This document shows positions 60,716 to 64,000 of a DNA stretch of 64,000 nucleotides, piece after piece (within the stretch, counting starts at the first letter, position 1; each line of letters opens with the position of its first letter). The stretch is taken from contig NZ_JACRSZ010000014.1 of assembly GCF_014385005.1 (NCBI RefSeq), positions 36,684 to 100,683 on the forward strand, read 5' to 3'. The notes below the pieces were generated by a model. The model saw nothing but the letters and a program-made list of their open reading frames with translations, searched no databases and was not told where the DNA came from. Position numbers and translations under genes: made by a program. Source of the DNA: Jingyaoa shaoxingensis (GTDB lineage Bacteria; Bacillota; Clostridia; Lachnospirales; Lachnospiraceae).

Positions 60716-61987
60716 TTACTTTACATCTTTCATGGCATCTTTGATCTCTTCTCCTGTCAGTCCTTCCTGTGCAAGAAGTGTATGCAATACTGAGATGTCT
60801 GCTGTAATGTCCATGGAAGTATCCTGATACAGATTATCAAATAACTTTGCAAATGCCATGTTCAAAGTATCCAGTGTATCCTCGATCTCTTTCCTGGACT
60901 TTGCAATATTGGCCAGCTGGTCCGGATGCTGTCCCTCCAGTTCTTCTTCTGTCAGCTTCTCATAGGAATCCAGCAGCTTTATCGTCGTCGGCAGATAATA
61001 CTTCATCAGTTTCTTGGTATCATCGGCACATTCAGGATGTGCCTTTACGTAATCAAAAATCTTCCGTGTCACAGCTTCCAGATCATATAGTTTTCTGGAA
61101 ACTGCTTCATCACTGATAGCATCGTTACTTTTACGGATCTTCTCGATATATGCATTTCCGTCTGTAATGAGTTTTCGTACTTCCGGTGGCAGTTCCTGTG
61201 TTTCCCGCTCCAGTTTTTCCCGTGCTTCTTTCTCCCGGTTCTGCTGTTCCAGTCTCTGAGTCTTTTCCTGTAAAAAATTCTGGTATCCCTGATCTGTCAC
61301 ATACAGTGTCTTGCTCTCCTGATCCAGATGTCCCTGCAGGAACATATTCTCCTGCAGCATATCCTGAATATCTTTTAAGACTTCCTTCTCATTTCTTCCA
61401 CTGGATGATGTCAGTTCTTCTATGGAAATATGATCTCGTTTTCCGATCTTCTTCACATAATTCTTAAATTTCTTGATCTGTTTCAGGGTTCCACTGCCTT
61501 TTATGCTCAAAGCGCCAAAACCGACAGCCACGATAAACAGAATCACTTCCGGCACGGTCAGTGCCACACCTGTGATCTTACTGGCAATTGCCAGAGTCAG
61601 CAGTCCTGCCGCACATCCAAGCACACCTGCAATCCCCATGGTAAACATAAAATATCCCTTCAGTCGTCCGCTTCCTCCTGGGGAATAGCGTCCCTGCTCA
61701 GCTACAGAGGCAGACTCTGCAGTCTTCTGCACAGGCTTTGACTGACTCTTCCACGGATTTTGTGCCACCTCCATCTTATGCTGCGCATTTTTCATATAAT
61801 CAGGTCTGCGGTCAGGCTGTGGTTCGTCGATCACGGATGAAACCACGGTATCCACTACTGTGTTCGCTACCTGACTGACTGAATTCTGTATTGTTGTACT
61901 TAACTGGCTGAAATCCTGACTGTCTATGGCCTTCTGCACCATATCACTGATTTCACTGCCAAGATTGCTGTATTTTGAATCTGACAT
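60716..61987 (-). CDS. XpaC-family protein (5-bromo-4-chloroindolyl phosphate hydrolysis)
   Basis: 423-residue protein of the XpaC family. The N-terminal region has amphipathic stretches (SEISDMVQKAIDSQDFSQLS). Two membrane helices lie at about 113-165 (FTMGIAGVLGCAAGLLTLAI, ILFIVAVGFGALSI). Next come a winged-helix-like segment (ISIEELTSSSGRNEKEVLKDI) and a long coiled coil from about 245. C-terminal helical region LLDSYEKLTEEELEG. Forms a conserved pair with TelA downstream. AGGTGGG precedes the ATG. Confidence 0.88.
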   Translation of the reverse strand: MSDSKYSNLGSEISDMVQKAIDSQDFSQLSTTIQNSVSQVANTVVDTVVSSVIDEPQPDRRPDYMKNAQHKMEVAQNPWKSQSKPVQKTAESASVAEQGRYSPGGSGRLKGYFMFTMGIAGVLGCAAGLLTLAIASKITGVALTVPEVILFIVAVGFGALSIKGSGTLKQIKKFKNYVKKIGKRDHISIEELTSSSGRNEKEVLKDIQDMLQENMFLQGHLDQESKTLYVTDQGYQNFLQEKTQRLEQQNREKEAREKLERETQELPPEVRKLITDGNAYIEKIRKSNDAISDEAVSRKLYDLEAVTRKIFDYVKAHPECADDTKKLMKYYLPTTIKLLDSYEKLTEEELEGQHPDQLANIAKSRKEIEDTLDTLNMAFAKLFDNLYQDTSMDITADISVLHTLLAQEGLTGEEIKDAMKDVK

Positions 61988-62097
61988 ATTTTCCCACCTT
62001 TTCTTTTTATTCCTTTATCCCCAAGTATATCGCAAAACCAAACATCTTTCAAGAATACAACGCCTGACAGGCTCTTCTGGATTGTCCTAAAATTTCT

Positions 62098-62137
62098 GTA
62101 TCTGTACAGTACCTTTACAGACACGAAGCAAAAATTT
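62098..62137. repeat. Dispersed CTGTTCAG-type repeat, half copy
   Basis: GTATCTGTACAGTACC and TTTACAGACACGAAG match the left half of copy 2, but the right arm is missing. Upstream of xpaC. Confidence 0.55.
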
Positions 62138-62253
62138 CATTAATATTTATTTTCCCCTTGCATTTCTTCGTGAAAAGATATATTATCTGTATATGATATG
62201 ACATAGTTTTTAATACTACATGTGATAGTTTTTAATATTTTGGAGGCTTTACT

Positions 62254-62958
62254 ATGAAAGAAATAACTGTAAGTTCTATCGGACATTCTGTTACTCAGAA
62301 TCCGATACACAAGATGACAATCAAGGATCCCGGAAGTTCCATTACCCATTTTATTGGATTGATCATGGCTGCTCTTGGCACTGCACCTCTTCTCGTTCGT
62401 GCAAGTCGTCATGGCAGTCCGATTTATATGATTTCCATGGCTGTATTCATGGCGAGCATGATTCTGCTCTATGCAGCCAGCACCACTTATCATACTTTTG
62501 ACATTTCACCATCTGTCAACAAATTATTGAAAAAAGTGGATCATATGATGATATCTGTCTTAATTGCCGGCAGCTACACTCCGGTGTGTCTTCTGGTTCT
62601 GAACGGACGTCTCGGTCTGATCATTCTGGGGATCGTCTGGGGACTTGCTATTACCAGTATTCTGATCAAGGCCTTCTGGATCTATTGTCCAAAATGGTTC
62701 TCTTCTATATTATATATCGGCATGGGATGGACCTGCATCCTGGCATTCGGTCCAATCGTACGCTCCCTGACACCGGGTGCATTTTTCTGGCTGCTGACCG
62801 GCGGCATTATCTACACCATTGGCGGTGTGATCTATGCACTGAAGCTGCCGATCTTTAATTCGAAGCATCCGTACTTCGGCTCCCATGAGATCTTCCATCT
62901 GTTTGTGATGGGCGGAAGTCTCTGCCACTATATCTTTATGTTCTGTTATTTAGCCTGA
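62254..62958 (+). CDS. Hemolysin III family (PAQR-like) membrane protein
   Basis: 234-residue integral membrane protein with seven segments. Family motifs: EPGSSITHFIG-type start (DPGSSITHFIGL), SSxTYHTF-like (ASTTYHTFDI) with metal-ligand His, and SHEIFHLFVMGGSLCHY with two His. Members are related to adiponectin-receptor hydrolases and influence membrane lipids; hemolysis is rarely shown. The ATG has TTGGAGG upstream. Terminator at 63001. Confidence 0.92.
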   Translation: MKEITVSSIGHSVTQNPIHKMTIKDPGSSITHFIGLIMAALGTAPLLVRASRHGSPIYMISMAVFMASMILLYAASTTYHTFDISPSVNKLLKKVDHMMISVLIAGSYTPVCLLVLNGRLGLIILGIVWGLAITSILIKAFWIYCPKWFSSILYIGMGWTCILAFGPIVRSLTPGAFFWLLTGGIIYTIGGVIYALKLPIFNSKHPYFGSHEIFHLFVMGGSLCHYIFMFCYLA

Positions 62959-63000
62959 TGAACGTACAACAAATTGCTGAACAAATACGTATATTTTTCT

Positions 63001-63034
63001 AAAGTCATAGGTTTTTCGACCTATGACTTTTTCT
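63001..63034 (+). terminator. Intrinsic terminator after the hemolysin III gene
   Basis: AAGTCATAGGT-TTTTCG-ACCTATGACTT followed by TTTCTTTT. Confidence 0.85.
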
Positions 63035-63202
63035 TTTGTATTACTACACAATTTGAACAAAATAACGTATAATAGATCAGACATTAAAATTGCAATCGTC
63101 TGTATCCCACATGCTTCATTCAGAATCTGATTCTCCATCCGGTTCTACTGTTAATGTACCGCAACGCCGATTGCTTGATCTGATAGATTTCAGGAGCCTG
63201 CT

Positions 63203-63460
63203 ATGAACTATACTTATATTGTAAAATGCAGCGACGGTACTTATTATACCGGCTGGACCAACAATCTGGAAAAACGTATCCAATCACATAATTCAGGGAC
63301 GGGTGCCAAATACACCCGTCCCCGTCTTCCGGTTACCCTTGTTTATTATGAAACTTTTGTTACCAAACAGGAAGCTATGCGCCGTGAATATGCGATTAAG
63401 CAATTAAATCGTCAACAAAAAGATTTCCTTATACGTTCCTTTGCTTCTGATCACACTTAA
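63203..63460 (+). CDS. GIY-YIG nuclease domain protein (YhbQ/UPF0213)
   Basis: 85-residue single GIY-YIG domain. YTYIVKCSDGTYYTGWT is the two-strand signature, followed by NNLEKRIQSHNSG with catalytic Arg, and GAKYTRPRLPV. Ends in a basic helix. YhbQ-type proteins are small structure-specific nucleases, perhaps in DNA repair. CAGGAG precedes the ATG. Confidence 0.92.
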   Translation: MNYTYIVKCSDGTYYTGWTNNLEKRIQSHNSGTGAKYTRPRLPVTLVYYETFVTKQEAMRREYAIKQLNRQQKDFLIRSFASDHT

Positions 63461-63523
63461 TTTAGAAATATTTTTCAAGTAAATTTCTTTATTGTCCATT
63501 CCCTTTAACTTCAAAAATTGCAT

Positions 63524-63560
63524 AAAAAAAAGATCTGAAAACAATGTGCTTCAGACCTTT
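63524..63560 (-). terminator. Terminator of the tRNA cluster
   Basis: Minus-strand AAAGGTCTGAA pairs with TTCAGATCTTT (one G-U), then a run of eight T, right after tRNA-Cys. Confidence 0.8.
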
Positions 63561-63563
63561 TAG

Positions 63564-63635
63564 AGGCGCAGACCGGATTTGAACCGGTGGATACTGGTGT
63601 TGCAGACCATTGCCTTACCACTTGGCTACTGCGCC
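63564..63635 (-). tRNA. tRNA-Cys (GCA)
   Basis: Cloverleaf with acceptor GGCGCAG/CTGCGCC, D arm AGCCAAGTGGTAAGGC, anticodon loop CTGCAAC (anticodon GCA) and T arm CCGGTTCAAATCCGG. No encoded CCA. Confidence 0.95.
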
Positions 63636-63693
63636 TTAACAAATATATTATAGCAGGTACTGCTATGTTTGTCAATCTATTTTCATAGATCGA

Positions 63694-63765
63694 TGACTCC
63701 AAGGGGATTTGAACCCCTGTTACCGCCGTGAAAGGGCGGTGTCTTAACCGCTTGACCATGGAGCC
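63694..63765 (-). tRNA. tRNA-Glu (UUC)
   Basis: Acceptor GGCTCCA/TGGAGTC, anticodon loop CTTTCAC (anticodon UUC), T arm GGGGTTCAAATCCCC. Second of three tRNAs on this strand. Confidence 0.95.
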
Positions 63766-63800
63766 AAAATAACTATTTCATATAGCTTTATATGAAAAAA

Positions 63801-63872
63801 CTCCCCGAGTTGGGCTCGAACCAACAACCCCTCGGTTAACAGCCGAGTGCTCTACCATTGAGCTATCGAGGA
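63801..63872 (-). tRNA. tRNA-Asn (GUU)
   Basis: Acceptor TCCTCGA/TCGGGGA, D arm GCTCAATGGTAGAGC, anticodon loop CTGTTAA (anticodon GUU), T arm GTTGGTTCGAGCCCAAC. Confidence 0.95.
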
Positions 63873-64000
63873 ATATGAAGATTGTACCTTCAAAACCGCA
63901 TACGGTAAATACTTTTCATCCGTGTTTCCCAAACCTTTTGGAAGTTCTGTTCGCTTCGCTCCCAGAACGACCTTCCTGCTAAGTTCTGCCTTCGTCTTCC
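63873..64000 (-). other. Spacer upstream of the tRNA cluster
   Basis: On the minus strand it contains GCGGTTTTGAAGGTACA, a text typical of spacers near rRNA operons. No gene is visible. An rRNA operon may lie just outside the window. Confidence 0.4.

Noticed and set aside
63511..63759. 82-codon minus-strand ORF
   Set aside because: It overlaps tRNA-Cys, tRNA-Glu and their terminator; the tRNAs explain the sequence.

Overview
The window looks like chromosomal DNA of a gut-type Lachnospiraceae (Clostridia, Bacillota). The support is DUF4364, a reverse rubrerythrin, an MnmL/MnmM (YtqA/YtqB) pair, YesLMN-type sugar regulation, a VanW protein, XpaC/TelA, strong AGGAGG ribosome binding sites and moderate GC. 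The genus cannot be fixed from sequence alone. Most genes lie on the minus strand.

Bases 390-11197 are a mobile element of about 10.8 kb inserted in rlmD (rumA), which encodes a 23S rRNA uracil methyltransferase. An 8-bp direct repeat GTCTCAAC marks both ends (390-397 and 11190-11197). Joining the two ends rebuilds a nearly perfect dyad attP site, as expected for a large serine recombinase. The element supplies rlmD with a new in-frame 3' tail. The displaced original tail lies at 19-397, fused to the recombinase gene. Cargo: the serine recombinase, an Abi_2 abortive-infection gene behind its own promoter, a short hairpin RNA and a terminator, a small ORF, a TPR protein, an ECF sigma/ABC transporter operon, remnants of VanY-type and partition genes, a GntR/ABC operon with a palindromic operator, and tnpV. 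No relaxase or conjugation gene is present, so the element is cut down or a minimal integrative element. It is visibly AT-richer than the flanks.

Bases 11.2-33.1 kb are core housekeeping DNA: rlmD, yhaM, mutS2, an orphan response regulator, trmL, a PurM/HypE-like protein, a VanW protein, radical SAM proteins, mnmL/mnmM, rarA, a polysaccharide deacetylase, degV, a lipoprotein, dapB/dapA, a cobalamin adenosyltransferase-like ATPase and a double OB-fold SSB-like protein. Several intergenic spaces carry palindromic repeats, including one recurring family in gene leaders.

Bases 33.3-35.2 kb hold typA. Bases 35.3-45.3 kb are one ten-gene minus-strand cluster: an ABC sugar importer, an SDR, a Zn-dependent dehydrogenase, an enolase-superfamily enzyme and a YesM/YesN two-component system with YesL. 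It is probably a sugar-acid uptake and catabolism operon with unknown substrate.

Bases 45.7-46.9 kb hold a Fur/PerR-family regulator and a reverse rubrerythrin that share an operator-like motif. Bases 47.3-49.6 kb hold two secreted paralogues and a decayed third copy. Bases 49.7-63.5 kb hold yitT, a fruK-like kinase, an M18 peptidase, topB, a translationally coupled three-gene alarmone-synthetase operon, glmS, mscL with a zinc ribbon, the telA/xpaC pair, a hemolysin III protein and a GIY-YIG protein. The window ends with tRNA-Asn, tRNA-Glu and tRNA-Cys on the minus strand, probably downstream of an rRNA operon outside the window.
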